Shown: positions 1 through 7,694 of the stretch, one piece after another
How the letters are laid out: every line of letters begins with the position of its first letter
How positions within the stretch are numbered: the first letter of the stretch is position 1
NCBI GenBank assembly: GCA_017501695.1
Contig: JAFVWL010000118.1
Coordinates: forward strand, 1 to 44,882
Direction: 5' to 3'
Length of the DNA: 44,882 nucleotides
DNA from: Oscillospiraceae bacterium
Lineage (GTDB): Bacteria > Bacillota > Clostridia > Oscillospirales > Oscillospiraceae
Program-made: the position numbers and the translations under genes
Notes under the pieces: model-generated
Databases searched by the model: none
What the model saw: the letters and a program-made list of their open reading frames with translations, nothing else
What the model was told of the DNA's origin: nothing

Positions 1-136
1 AGACCTTTTAACTTCCAAAATCCGGCTTTCTTCAGATTCCGCCTCACGACGGACACCCTTGCCTTTGGCTAACCCTTCCCGCTACCGGGCGGATTCGGGA
101 CTTTCACCCTATAGAACGTGCGCTCACCGGGCGCAC
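1..136 (-). mobile_element. Group IIC intron, 5' end (domain I), cut by window edge
   Basis: Read on the minus strand from 136, the sequence starts GTGCGCCCGGTGAGCGCAC and continues with the blocks CTATAGGGTGAAAGTCCCGAA, GGTTAGCCAAAGGCAAGGGTG and GCGGAATCTGAAG. These are the conserved start and domain I blocks of bacterial group IIC introns such as the Oceanobacillus iheyensis intron. The intron begins seven bases after the stem of the terminator at 144-171, with the short T-rich tract GTTTTGT between them, which is the target class IIC introns are known for. Only domain I is visible; the rest, including any reverse transcriptase gene, would lie beyond the left edge, so I cannot say whether the intron is complete. 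Confidence 0.85.
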
Positions 137-171
137 ACAAAACAAGGGCGTGTTCATTTGAACACGCCCTT
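137..171 (-). terminator. Intrinsic terminator of the AI-2E permease gene, intron target
   Basis: Perfect 12-bp stem (144-155 with 160-171) with a four-base loop, directly after the stop codon at 176. On the minus strand the stem is followed by GTTTTGT, then the group II intron starts. The T tract is short and interrupted, which may reflect the insertion. Confidence 0.8.
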
Positions 172-175
172 TATA

Positions 176-1240
176 TTAGGATTCAGCAGAAGCCTGGATG
201 CGCTCCATGCGCTGTTTCCAGAAGAAGGAGATGGCTACCGGCGCGCCAAACAGGCCCCAGAAGCCGAATACTCTCAGACCAATGAACATGGACACCAGCG
301 AAATAATGGGATGCAGGCTCAGCTGCGCTCCAACAATCTTGGGTTCCATGTAATTGCGGACCACGGTGACGATTCCGTAAATGACAAACAGCTCGATGCC
401 CAGCTTGGTATAGCCAAGCACCAGAGAAATCACCGCCCAGGGAATCATGATGCCGCCGGTTCCCAGAATGGGCATAATGTCAAAGACCGCTATGACGGCT
501 GCCTTGATCATGGCGTTTTCGATTCCAAAGACCATGAACAGAAGGCTCAGCTCTGTAAAGGTCATCAGCATGATCAGCACATAGGACCGGATGACCACGA
601 ACAGAGTGTCCGTCATGTAGACACGGATTTTCTTCAGAACGTCCTTGTACTTCCCGGGAATGTTCCGGGACGCAAAGGAGAGGATTCCCTCATAATCACA
701 GACGATGAAAATCGTGGAGAAGATCATGGCCAGCACGCTGAAAATCACAGAGGGAATCCCACGGGCCAAACCGGAAATGATGGAAACTGCCACGCCGGAA
801 AGGCTGGCGATCACATTTTTCAGTGCGGACAAGGCGCTCTCCTTCACGGACTGAAGGACAGTAATCACCGCAGGGTCCAGCTCCTCCATGAGATCATAGA
901 ACCAGTCGTAGCAGAAGGAAACAAAGGGCATAAGCTTATGCTCATAGACCTGGGGCAGCCACTGAATCAGCCCGCCCAGCGCGGAAACGCCCTTCACCGC
1001 CAGCAGACCAACCACCAGACCCATGACGCCGTAAACCAGGATTGTCAGCAGAATGCGGACGATCCGGTTCGGAAGCCGGATCAGATTGGATAGCCGCACA
1101 ACCAAAACCGATATTATGACACCGATGATAAACGGCACCGTTATGGGCAGAAGATATTTCAATGCCAGGAACACACCTGCTCCCACGATGCTGTAATAAG
1201 CAAAATTAACCAGGAAATCGCGCTTTTTCTGGATCGACAA
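176..1240 (-). CDS. AI-2E family transporter (YtvI/PerM-like permease)
   Basis: A membrane protein of about 354 residues of the AI-2E transporter family (PF01594). Hydrophobic segments run from near the N-terminus (LVNFAYYSIVGAGVFLALKY) through a long central soluble stretch to a cluster of C-terminal helices ending in FWGLFGAPVAISFFWKQRM, the usual family pattern. Members are proposed to export small molecules or ions; the substrate cannot be read from sequence. I place the start at the TTG at 1240, which has GGGGGAG seven bases upstream. An in-frame ATG at 1312 is unlikely because a good promoter (1274-1302) overlaps the codons it would use. The gene stands alone and ends in a strong terminator. 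Confidence 0.88.
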   Translation of the reverse strand: MSIQKKRDFLVNFAYYSIVGAGVFLALKYLLPITVPFIIGVIISVLVVRLSNLIRLPNRIVRILLTILVYGVMGLVVGLLAVKGVSALGGLIQWLPQVYEHKLMPFVSFCYDWFYDLMEELDPAVITVLQSVKESALSALKNVIASLSGVAVSIISGLARGIPSVIFSVLAMIFSTIFIVCDYEGILSFASRNIPGKYKDVLKKIRVYMTDTLFVVIRSYVLIMLMTFTELSLLFMVFGIENAMIKAAVIAVFDIMPILGTGGIMIPWAVISLVLGYTKLGIELFVIYGIVTVVRNYMEPKIVGAQLSLHPIISLVSMFIGLRVFGFWGLFGAPVAISFFWKQRMERIQASAES

Positions 1241-1273
1241 GGGTACTCCCCCATTCCGTTTACAGATGCTTCC

Positions 1274-1302
1274 ATTATACCGACCGGCAGACGGGATGTC
1301 CA
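1274..1302 (-). promoter_or_regulatory. Promoter for the AI-2E permease gene
   Basis: On the minus strand TGGACA (1297-1302), a 17-bp spacer and a perfect TATAAT (1274-1279). Predicted transcription starts near 1267, which forces the start codon downstream to the TTG at 1240. Confidence 0.7.
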
Positions 1303-1369
1303 CCCATTTCATAAAAAATTCATAAACATTCCCGAAAGATCCATCGCTGACCCGGCTTTCTTTGAGAAA

Positions 1370-2149
1370 TCAGCTTTCAAATTCATAAAGACGGTATAGC
1401 TTTCCGGCAAATTTACCGGCGTAGAGCTTTCTGAACACACCCTGCTCCCAGGGCTTCAGCTGGGCAATCAGCTCCTCCGGGGTCATGGAATGCTCGCTCA
1501 GATAGGTTATCCCTGTATCCCGGGCCAGGGCCTCGGGATCATCCAGACCCCAGACCTGGGTCACGCCCACATCATTGATTGGATTGCGGAATCTGGATGC
1601 CTTGGCGGCAAATTCTGAGTAACAGTCCATCAGCAGACACACATGGTCAAAATGGCCCTTCAAAAGAGCAAGCAATGCCCGGAGCTCCTCCGGACGCAGG
1701 TACATACTCAGGCCCTCCATGACCACGATTGCCCTGCCACGGGGAAGGGCCTGGATCCACTCCCGGCGGCGAAGATCACCGGGTATCATCCGATAGCCAT
1801 CCTTCTCCCGATAGTAACGGCGCCGTTCCGAAATCACGGCAGGAAAGTCCACATCGTACCAGGCTCCCCTGCCCTCCAGCCGGAAGGCTCTGCTGTCCAT
1901 GCCGCAGCCCAGGTGCAGAACCACGGCTTCCGGGTCAAGGGTCATCTGTGCTTCCGTCCAGCGATCAATCACAGCAGAGCGCATTCCCATGTAATAGGCA
2001 AGCCAGCGGGAGGCGGATTTTCCCCGAAGGGGAAAGCCCTCCGCCTGCCAGATCTGCTCTGCCATGGAATCCTTCAGGATGATGCCTTTTCGGCTGACCA
2101 GGGCTTTTCCATAAAGAGGGATATACAGGGTCTGATTGACTTCATTCAT
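1370..2149 (-). CDS. Class I SAM methyltransferase, leucine carboxyl methyltransferase-like
   Basis: About 259 residues resembling the LCM/PpmI-type methyltransferases (PF04072) often found beside secondary-metabolite or unassigned genes. Visible family marks are the SAM-binding strand VLHLGCGMDSRAFRL, then WYDVDFPAVISERRRYY and the later VVMEGLSMYLRPEEL. The acceptor is unknown. I choose the ATG at 2149, which has AAAGGAG ahead of it; a longer reading frame upstream lacks such a site. The start overlaps the stop of the upstream methyltransferase by 8 bp, so the two are translationally coupled. It is the last gene of a three-gene unit with the alpha/beta hydrolase. No clear terminator is visible between it and the permease promoter. 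Confidence 0.85.
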   Translation of the reverse strand: MNEVNQTLYIPLYGKALVSRKGIILKDSMAEQIWQAEGFPLRGKSASRWLAYYMGMRSAVIDRWTEAQMTLDPEAVVLHLGCGMDSRAFRLEGRGAWYDVDFPAVISERRRYYREKDGYRMIPGDLRRREWIQALPRGRAIVVMEGLSMYLRPEELRALLALLKGHFDHVCLLMDCYSEFAAKASRFRNPINDVGVTQVWGLDDPEALARDTGITYLSEHSMTPEELIAQLKPWEQGVFRKLYAGKFAGKLYRLYEFES

Positions 2150-2858
2150 TGGAATGCTCCTTTCTTGCAACGATAAACCAGGTCGTCCCATGGCCCGAAT
2201 CCTCCAGCAGGCAGTCTGCGCAGCGGATCACCCGGAAGCCGCACTGCTGAAGCATCCGGCAGATTTCCCCTGGATCGTGGATGGTCTCCCGGATCACTTC
2301 CTCCAGGGCAAGCACCCCGGATTCGTATACACGGACGGTGAGATGAACCCGGTTCTGCCCGGGACGGGTCATCTGAAACCAGACCCGGGTAGTTTCGGTA
2401 AAATCCATTTCGAAGGGTTCACTGTCGGATACTTCCTTTTCATTCAGAAGATCGAACACAAAATAGCCGCCGGGGGCCAGATAGCTGTAAACATTCTCAA
2501 AAATCCGACGGACATCCCCCAGCTCCGGGATATGATTTACCGCATCGCCGGTGCAGGTGACCAGATCGTAGGCATCCGCCGGACGGAAGGTGGTCATGTC
2601 TGCCACGGTATACTGACCCTGGGGATCATTTTCCCAGGCGATGGCGATCATGCCGTCAGAGAGATCCATGCCGGCGGCTTCCATTCCGGCGGCTCTGAGA
2701 ATCCGGCACAGGATGCCGGTGCCGCAGGCCAGATCCATGGCTGTTTTGGGGGTCACATTGTTGCGTTTGAGCCAGGTCAGCAGAAGCTCTCCGAAGATTT
2801 CCGGATAGTAATTCCAGCCGAATTCATTGTATACCTTACAGAATACTTCACTGTACAT
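2142..2858 (-). CDS. Class I SAM-dependent methyltransferase
   Basis: 238 residues, a Methyltransf_25/11-type Rossmann methyltransferase. Motif I is MDLACGTGILCRIL, followed by GMDLSDGMIAIA and the motif-III-like LAPGGYFVFDLLNE. An ordinary small-molecule methyltransferase is the best call; the substrate cannot be told. The start ATG at 2858 follows AAAGGGGAA. The gene overlaps the end of the upstream hydrolase gene by 11 bp and the start of the next methyltransferase by 8 bp, so three enzymes are made from one tightly packed message. The two methyltransferases belong to different families and are not a duplication. Confidence 0.88.
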   Translation of the reverse strand: MYSEVFCKVYNEFGWNYYPEIFGELLLTWLKRNNVTPKTAMDLACGTGILCRILRAAGMEAAGMDLSDGMIAIAWENDPQGQYTVADMTTFRPADAYDLVTCTGDAVNHIPELGDVRRIFENVYSYLAPGGYFVFDLLNEKEVSDSEPFEMDFTETTRVWFQMTRPGQNRVHLTVRVYESGVLALEEVIRETIHDPGEICRMLQQCGFRVIRCADCLLEDSGHGTTWFIVARKEHSNE

Positions 2859-3672
2859 CGATGGGTTCCCCTTTCAGAAAGGCCAGGATCACACCGGTGA
2901 AGGTCTTTTCTTCTTCATAAAGACCGTGGCCCTGTTCCGGATAGTATTTCAGCACCGCCCCGGGAATCCGGGAGGCCATTGTTCTGGAGCCCTCCTCTCC
3001 CAGACAGTGATCCCTGCCGCCAGCCACAATCAGGGTTGGGGACTGAATCCGACTCAGGCCTTCCAGGGTATTGTGGGTTCTGCAAGCCTGGGCCATCAAC
3101 AGAAACCGGTCATAGGAACGGGGCTTGGTCATCCTGCCGATCATCGGGATCAGCCATTTGCTGCTGCGGTAATAGCGATCTGAATAGATCAGGCGGAGAT
3201 TGCTGTCCATGAGGCGGGTATGATCCCCGGCTTCGGCGAAGGAAATCCAGGACCCTATGGCCTCCTCCATAATGGGATTGGAACAGGGCGCCGTGACGGT
3301 GAGAATGAGCTTGCCCACCAGCTCCGGATGATCAATGGCCAGATGCTGAGCGATCATTCCGCCCATGGAGACACCGAAAACATCCGCCCGTTCAATTTCA
3401 AGGAATCTCATGGCCCGGGCCAGGTTATCGGCCATGTCCCGGGTGGTGACTCCTTCTGAGAGCTGATTCGTCCGGCTGAAGGAATACACTGTATACTCCC
3501 TGCAGAACCGGTAATACATCAGAGCAAGGGGAAACGCCATACCCCGTACCGTTCGCAGGCCATCACCAAGGCCGGGGAGCATAACGAGGGTCTTTTTTCC
3601 CGTACCGAAGCGGATATAGTCCATATCCGTATCCCCAAAGGGAATGGTGCCGTTCTGAATTCCAAATAACAA
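2848..3672 (-). CDS. Alpha/beta hydrolase
   Basis: About 274 residues with the alpha/beta-hydrolase fold. It shows the oxyanion strand VMLPGLGDG, the nucleophile elbow GVSMGG, a C-terminal acid in VAGGRDHCLG and the catalytic histidine in PEQGHGLYEEE, so the Ser-Asp-His triad looks complete. The ribosome site AGGAGGTGATCC contains the GTG that would give a slightly longer protein, so I prefer the TTG at 3672, eight bases after AGGAGG. It is the first gene of a transcription unit with two methyltransferases. The substrate is unknown; an esterase or lipase-like activity on a small ester is inference only. Confidence 0.85.
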   Translation of the reverse strand: MLFGIQNGTIPFGDTDMDYIRFGTGKKTLVMLPGLGDGLRTVRGMAFPLALMYYRFCREYTVYSFSRTNQLSEGVTTRDMADNLARAMRFLEIERADVFGVSMGGMIAQHLAIDHPELVGKLILTVTAPCSNPIMEEAIGSWISFAEAGDHTRLMDSNLRLIYSDRYYRSSKWLIPMIGRMTKPRSYDRFLLMAQACRTHNTLEGLSRIQSPTLIVAGGRDHCLGEEGSRTMASRIPGAVLKYYPEQGHGLYEEEKTFTGVILAFLKGEPIDVQ

Positions 3673-3693
3673 TGGGATCACCTCCTTTTCTCC

Positions 3694-3722
3694 ATTGTAT
3701 CACGGGACGGGTCCCAATTCAA
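3694..3722 (-). promoter_or_regulatory. Promoter for the hydrolase-methyltransferase unit
   Basis: Minus-strand TTGAAT (3717-3722), 17-bp spacer, TACAAT (3694-3699), about 20 bp before the start codon region. Confidence 0.6.
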
Positions 3723-3762
3723 TGAAAAACCGCGGAAGAGGACGGTTTGTCCACTTCCGCGG
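3723..3762 (-). terminator. Intrinsic terminator of the GH3 gene
   Basis: Stem CTTCCGCGG/CCGCGGAAG (3754-3762 with 3730-3738, extended inward) followed on the minus strand by TTTTT. It lies just after the GH3 stop codon and overlaps the -35 side of the next promoter by almost nothing. Confidence 0.8.
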
Positions 3763-3776
3763 CATGAAAACAGGAA

Positions 3777-6239
3777 TCAGCCGAAGTACTCTCTCTGGAG
3801 GTCGCTGTTGAGGATGGAACGGATCACATTGCCGCAGCACCGGCGCAGATCCCGGGGGGAAATCTGGTTTTCCTGGAGGCCCTTGAGAATGGCCTTTTTC
3901 GCGGCAGGGGTACCGGGCATGATCAGATCATTGCCAGCCTTGATGGCAAGGGGATTGCTGGCCTGACCGTCATTGGTGGAAAACCAGTCGGTCATTACCA
4001 CACCCTCAAAGCCCCATTCATTACGCAGAATCTTGGTGCAGAGGTCATGGCTGTTGGGTGCGTATACCCCGTTGACCTTGTTGTAGCTGGTCATAATGCC
4101 CTTGGCGCCACCCTGCTGGACACAGCGCTGGAAGGCCCGGAGGTAGATTTCCCGGAGCGCCCGTTCAGACACATTGCTGGAAACGAAATTCCGGTTGTCC
4201 TCCTGATTATTGCAGGCGAAATGCTTCACGGTGACATAGAAGCCCTCCTCCTGCTGAACGCCCCGGGTCATGGCGGCAGCAAGATCACCGGCCAGGAAGG
4301 GGTCCTCGGACCAGTATTCAAAGTTCCGGCCGCACAGGGGGTTGCGGTGGATGTTCACCGCAGGGGCCAGCCAGTAGGTACAGCCGTATTCCTTCATTTC
4401 CCGGTAGATAGCAGTACCGATCTCATACATCAGCTCCCGGTTCCAGGTCTGGGCCAGCGCGTGGGATACGGGGAAAGCGGTAGTATACTGGTACAGCACA
4501 GGCTCCTTTTCCGGGTCGCCGTTGGTGAATTTCTTCACAAAGTCGGGGAAGGCATCGAAAATGGACAGGGCCGCATCCACCGCCTTGATCCGGCCGGATT
4601 TGCTCACGGTGGAGCGCTTCTGAATCCGCAGACCGGCAGGGCCGTCGCAGAGGGTCACATTGCACAGGCCCCGATTCCAGAATTTGCTGGTGGTATTGCC
4701 CACAGAGCCGGGGAGCTTGAAGAAATGATCGCCACCGAACATTCCCGCGCCCACCACGATATCCGCCATTTCCGCATCGGTCAGACTGTTCAGAAGCATC
4801 TGGACACGCTGGTCCTGGCAGACAGCAGGGTCTTCATAGGTATAGACTCTGGGCTCAATGGCAGAAGCATCCAGCTCCAGCACGGGAACCAGGGGAATTT
4901 CCCAGTGGTAGCTCTGGGATTTCAGCTCCTTCATGGGAACGCGCATGGGGCACACATGGGTATGAACGGATACAATGGCATCCCCGTTCAGCTCCACAAT
5001 GGCGGCAGGGACGGTAACCCGGGAGGAATTGCCCACCCGGAGCAGATAGCCGCCCTTTTCCAGGACATAACAGCCGTCTGCCTCCCGGTAGCTGGCAAGC
5101 TCCTTCAGGTCGAAGGACAATTTCAGATTCTCCGACGCGCCGGGGGCCAGAAGGCCTGTCTTGGCGAAGGCCGCCAGGGACTGGTACTCCTTGTCCATGG
5201 CACCATTGGGGGCGGACACATAGAGCTGTACGGTCTCCTTGCCGGAATACTGGCTGCCGATGTTGCGGACGGAGACATTCAGCAGAACCCTGGTGCCATC
5301 GAGCTGGGCTTCGCAGGGAGTGATTTCAAAATCGGTGTAGCTCAGACCATAGCCGAAGGGATAGCAGGGCTCCACGCCGAAGGAATCGTAATAGCGGTAG
5401 CCCACATAGATGCCCTCTTTATAGAATTCCTGCTTCAGATTGCCGTTGCAAGAGCCGTATTCTGCGCCGAAGGGAACATCGGAATACTGCTTTGCCCAGG
5501 TGGAGGACAGCTTGCCGGAGGGAGTCACCGCACCGGAGATCACATCCGCGAAGGCATGGCCGCCCTCAGTGCCAAGCTGACAGATATAAAGAACAGCATT
5601 GATCTCCGGAATCTGATCCAGGAAGCTCATATCCATGGCAGAGCCGCAGTTGATAGCCAGAACAAACTTCTCATACCGCTGGGCCAGGAACCGGATGGTC
5701 TGCTTTTCCAGCTCTGTCAGCAGGAAGTCACCTGCCTCCACCTTCCGGTCGCCGCCCTCACCTGCCTGCCGGGACAGAACATAAATGCAGGAATCGGTTT
5801 CCTCTGCCACGTCGGCTTCCGTAACCTCCGGGCCGTCGGGGAATCGGAAGTTGTCGAACAGCATGGACATGATGCTGTCCAGCTTCAGCAGGTTCACCCG
5901 TTTCTTCTTTTCTTCCTGGTAAAGGGCGTACTGCTCCTGATAGTGGTTTTCAAACCGTCTGATCCAGTCCTTGCTGGTAACGGTGAAGCCCCGGTCCTCC
6001 ATGCCTTCCAGAATGGTGACACTGTGACGCTCGTTGACCTCGCCGGAGCCGGTGCCGCCCTTGATGGTCATGGACACACCGGGGCCGAACAGGGCCACGG
6101 TTTTGCTGGTCAGGGGCAGGGCGCCGTCATTTTTCAGCAGAACGATGCTTTCGCAGGCGGCCCGGTAGGCCACCTGGAGATTTTCCTTCTCACGGCTGGA
6201 AACATGATCGGAACGGCTTGCTTTTGTACGAATCTGCAT
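3777..6239 (-). CDS. Glycoside hydrolase family 3, domain-permuted beta-glucosidase type
   Basis: 820 residues, GH3 family, hydrolysing terminal beta-linked sugars from oligosaccharides. The domain order is swapped. The domain normally at the C-terminus (SIVLLKNDGALPL, near residue 25) comes first. A fibronectin-III-like domain (about 310-403) follows YPFGYGLSYTDF, and the TIM-barrel domain comes last (about 484-790). The barrel carries LCDGPAGLR, GRNFEYWSEDP, VKHFACNNQE and the nucleophile Asp751 in MTDWFS. The same permuted layout is known from Ruminococcus albus and Butyrivibrio beta-glucosidases. There is no signal peptide, so the enzyme is probably cytoplasmic and acts on imported sugars. 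The ATG at 6239 follows GAGGAGG; upstream in-frame codons lie in the leader. Sugar specificity is not determined. Confidence 0.92.
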   Translation of the reverse strand: MQIRTKASRSDHVSSREKENLQVAYRAACESIVLLKNDGALPLTSKTVALFGPGVSMTIKGGTGSGEVNERHSVTILEGMEDRGFTVTSKDWIRRFENHYQEQYALYQEEKKKRVNLLKLDSIMSMLFDNFRFPDGPEVTEADVAEETDSCIYVLSRQAGEGGDRKVEAGDFLLTELEKQTIRFLAQRYEKFVLAINCGSAMDMSFLDQIPEINAVLYICQLGTEGGHAFADVISGAVTPSGKLSSTWAKQYSDVPFGAEYGSCNGNLKQEFYKEGIYVGYRYYDSFGVEPCYPFGYGLSYTDFEITPCEAQLDGTRVLLNVSVRNIGSQYSGKETVQLYVSAPNGAMDKEYQSLAAFAKTGLLAPGASENLKLSFDLKELASYREADGCYVLEKGGYLLRVGNSSRVTVPAAIVELNGDAIVSVHTHVCPMRVPMKELKSQSYHWEIPLVPVLELDASAIEPRVYTYEDPAVCQDQRVQMLLNSLTDAEMADIVVGAGMFGGDHFFKLPGSVGNTTSKFWNRGLCNVTLCDGPAGLRIQKRSTVSKSGRIKAVDAALSIFDAFPDFVKKFTNGDPEKEPVLYQYTTAFPVSHALAQTWNRELMYEIGTAIYREMKEYGCTYWLAPAVNIHRNPLCGRNFEYWSEDPFLAGDLAAAMTRGVQQEEGFYVTVKHFACNNQEDNRNFVSSNVSERALREIYLRAFQRCVQQGGAKGIMTSYNKVNGVYAPNSHDLCTKILRNEWGFEGVVMTDWFSTNDGQASNPLAIKAGNDLIMPGTPAAKKAILKGLQENQISPRDLRRCCGNVIRSILNSDLQREYFG

Positions 6240-6285
6240 AGGGGTTCCTCCTCTTTCGCGGCAGAGCCTGCCGCATTTTTCTTTT

Positions 6286-6314
6286 ATCATACCAGACTTT
6301 CTGGCCGGATGGAA
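6286..6314 (-). promoter_or_regulatory. Possible promoter for the GH3 gene
   Basis: Minus-strand TTCCAT (6309-6314), 17-bp spacer, TATGAT (6286-6291). The -35 is weak. The leader downstream holds a GCGGCAG/CTGCCGC hairpin just before the ribosome site, and the spacer overlaps a short CCAGA-CTT-TCTGG dyad. Confidence 0.4.
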
Positions 6315-6340
6315 TACGCTATTTCTTTTTCGTCCATATA

Positions 6341-6375
6341 CACAAAATCGGGACCATGCTTTTGCACAGTCCCGA
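6341..6375 (-). terminator. Intrinsic terminator of the SLH gene
   Basis: Stem TCGGGAC...GTCCCGA (6369-6375 with 6348-6354) with further pairing inside around an AAAA loop, followed on the minus strand by TTTTGTG. Confidence 0.75.
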
Positions 6376-6382
6376 AGGCAGA

Positions 6383-7021
6383 TCAATTGCTGCCGGATAC
6401 CAGGAGGTGGAACCGGGTCAGAATGGCGGCGCATTGGGCACGGTTGGCGCCGGACACAGGCGACAGGTGGGTTTCGTCGGTGCCGGCGATAATGCCGTGG
6501 GTCACCGCCCAGGAGAAGGGCTCCAGCGCATAGGTGGAAACGGATTCCGCATCGGCATAGCCGGACAGAACCGACAGCTTGTAGCTGGTGGAAACCGACA
6601 GCCAGCCGGCACAGCGGTACAGGAAGGTCACGAGCTGTTCCCGGGTCACATAGCTGGAAGGAGAAAACAGTGTGTCGGAGGTGCCGTTGGTGATGTTCTG
6701 CTCATAGGCCCAGCAGACGGCACTGTAGCAGTAATCCTCCGGGGACACATCCGTAAAGGGGCAGGCTTCCTGGGGTGCAGGAGAACCGCTGAGCCGGTGA
6801 AGCACCGTCACGACCATGCCCCGGGTCATCGTACCCATTGGAGAAAACCGGTCAGCGCCGGTGCCGGACATCAGTCCATGACGGTAAACATACTCCACAG
6901 AATCCTCGTACCAGATTCCGGAGGGTACATCCAGAAAGGGATGGTCCGCGGCAAGGACGCTGACACAAAGGCTGAAACACAGCACAATCACGGTCAATAC
7001 GGCAAGGAATGATTTTCTCAT
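6383..7021 (-). CDS. Small exported protein with three SLH domains
   Basis: 212 residues: a signal peptide (MRKSFLAVLTVIVLCFSL, cleavage near AADH at about residue 25) and then three S-layer-homology repeats and nothing else. Each has the pattern F-D-V...AV.WA...G...G...F.P...TR.Q.VT.L.R (FLDVPSGIWYEDSVEYVY, FTDVSPEDYCYSAVCWAY, and a degenerate third YADAESVSTYALEPFSWAV). SLH domains bind secondary cell-wall polymer, so this should sit on the cell surface. With no cargo domain it may be a wall-binding adaptor or a minimal surface protein. A much larger SLH protein is encoded at 24730-27321. Start ATG at 7021 has GGAGGA upstream. It is monocistronic. Confidence 0.85.
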   Translation of the reverse strand: MRKSFLAVLTVIVLCFSLCVSVLAADHPFLDVPSGIWYEDSVEYVYRHGLMSGTGADRFSPMGTMTRGMVVTVLHRLSGSPAPQEACPFTDVSPEDYCYSAVCWAYEQNITNGTSDTLFSPSSYVTREQLVTFLYRCAGWLSVSTSYKLSVLSGYADAESVSTYALEPFSWAVTHGIIAGTDETHLSPVSGANRAQCAAILTRFHLLVSGSN

Positions 7022-7048
7022 AAGCTGTCCTCCTCCGGCTTTTGTTTT

Positions 7049-7077
7049 ATATTACCATAATTTGCCTATCTCCGCAA
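7049..7077 (-). promoter_or_regulatory. Promoter for the SLH gene
   Basis: Minus-strand TTGCGG (7072-7077), 17-bp spacer, TAATAT (7049-7054). It is divergent from the sigma-factor promoter 30 bp away. Confidence 0.55.
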
Positions 7078-7104
7078 GATGGCATAATCACGAATAGAGG
7101 GCGG

Positions 7105-7133
7105 TTGCTTTTTCCATGGGACTGAAATAAAAT
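7105..7133 (+). promoter_or_regulatory. Promoter for the sigma/anti-sigma operon
   Basis: TTGCTT (7105-7110), 17-bp spacer, TAAAAT (7128-7133). This is a housekeeping-type promoter; I do not see a convincing ECF-type autoregulatory site with the usual spacing in the 60-base leader. Confidence 0.5.
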
Positions 7134-7193
7134 AACAGATGCTGTAACAAACGGCCTTTGCCGGACCACTCATACTGTGAAAGGAGGAGCGAT

Positions 7194-7694
7194 ATGAAAC
7201 AACTGCTGGCAGAATTGTTTGATCAATACTACAAAGACATCTATACATACCTGTACAGCCTGTGCCGTGATGCTTCCCTTTCTGAGGATCTGACTTCGGA
7301 GGTGTTTGTGGAGGCGGTGGGGTCCATTGCCGGCTTCCGCTGGGAATCGGATGTAAAAACCTGGCTGTTCACCATCGCCCGGAGGCGGTGGATCGCCCAT
7401 CTGAAGCGGAAAAACCGTCAGATTCCCACCATTCCCATTCATGAATTATTCGACGCTGCTCTTCCTGCCTCCCAGGCATCATTGGATGGTTCAGAGCTGG
7501 TCTGTGCCATCCAGGAGGCCCTGTCCGCCGAGCCGGAATTGACCCGGAGGGTATGGAAGCTGCGGCTGGAGGGCTATTCCTATTTCGAAATCGGAACGAA
7601 GTGCGGAATGTCTGAGAATTCCGCCCGGGTGTTGTTTTTCAGAACCAAGGGAAAGGTACGAAACCATCTTCAAAAGGAGGGATTTTTGCTGTGA
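7194..7694 (+). CDS. ECF-type RNA polymerase sigma factor (sigma-70 family)
   Basis: 166 residues with only the two sigma domains used by ECF factors. Region 2 is YYKDIYTYLYSLCRDASLSEDLTSEVFVEAV with the downstream WLFTIARRRWIAHLKR. Region 4 is a helix-turn-helix (LEGYSYFEIGTKCGMSENSARVLFFR). It would direct RNA polymerase to a small regulon when released from the anti-sigma factor encoded next door. The ATG at 7194 follows AAAGGAGG; a longer in-frame start upstream lacks a site. Its last bases overlap the GTG start of the anti-sigma gene by 4 bp. Confidence 0.9.
   Translation: MKQLLAELFDQYYKDIYTYLYSLCRDASLSEDLTSEVFVEAVGSIAGFRWESDVKTWLFTIARRRWIAHLKRKNRQIPTIPIHELFDAALPASQASLDGSELVCAIQEALSAEPELTRRVWKLRLEGYSYFEIGTKCGMSENSARVLFFRTKGKVRNHLQKEGFLL

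Noticed and set aside
59..1093. Plus-strand frame of 344 codons over the left edge
   Set aside because: Begins inside the group II intron and continues antisense to the permease gene; no known motifs.
1241..1312. ATG start at 1312 for the AI-2E permease
   Set aside because: A TGGACA-N17-TATAAT promoter lies inside these codons, so the TTG at 1240 with GGGGGAG is the better start.
4047..6533. Long plus-strand reading frame of 828 codons opposite the GH3 gene
   Set aside because: It is antisense to a clear GH3 enzyme, has no ribosome site, and reads like low-information GC-rich antisense. The minus frame carries all motifs.
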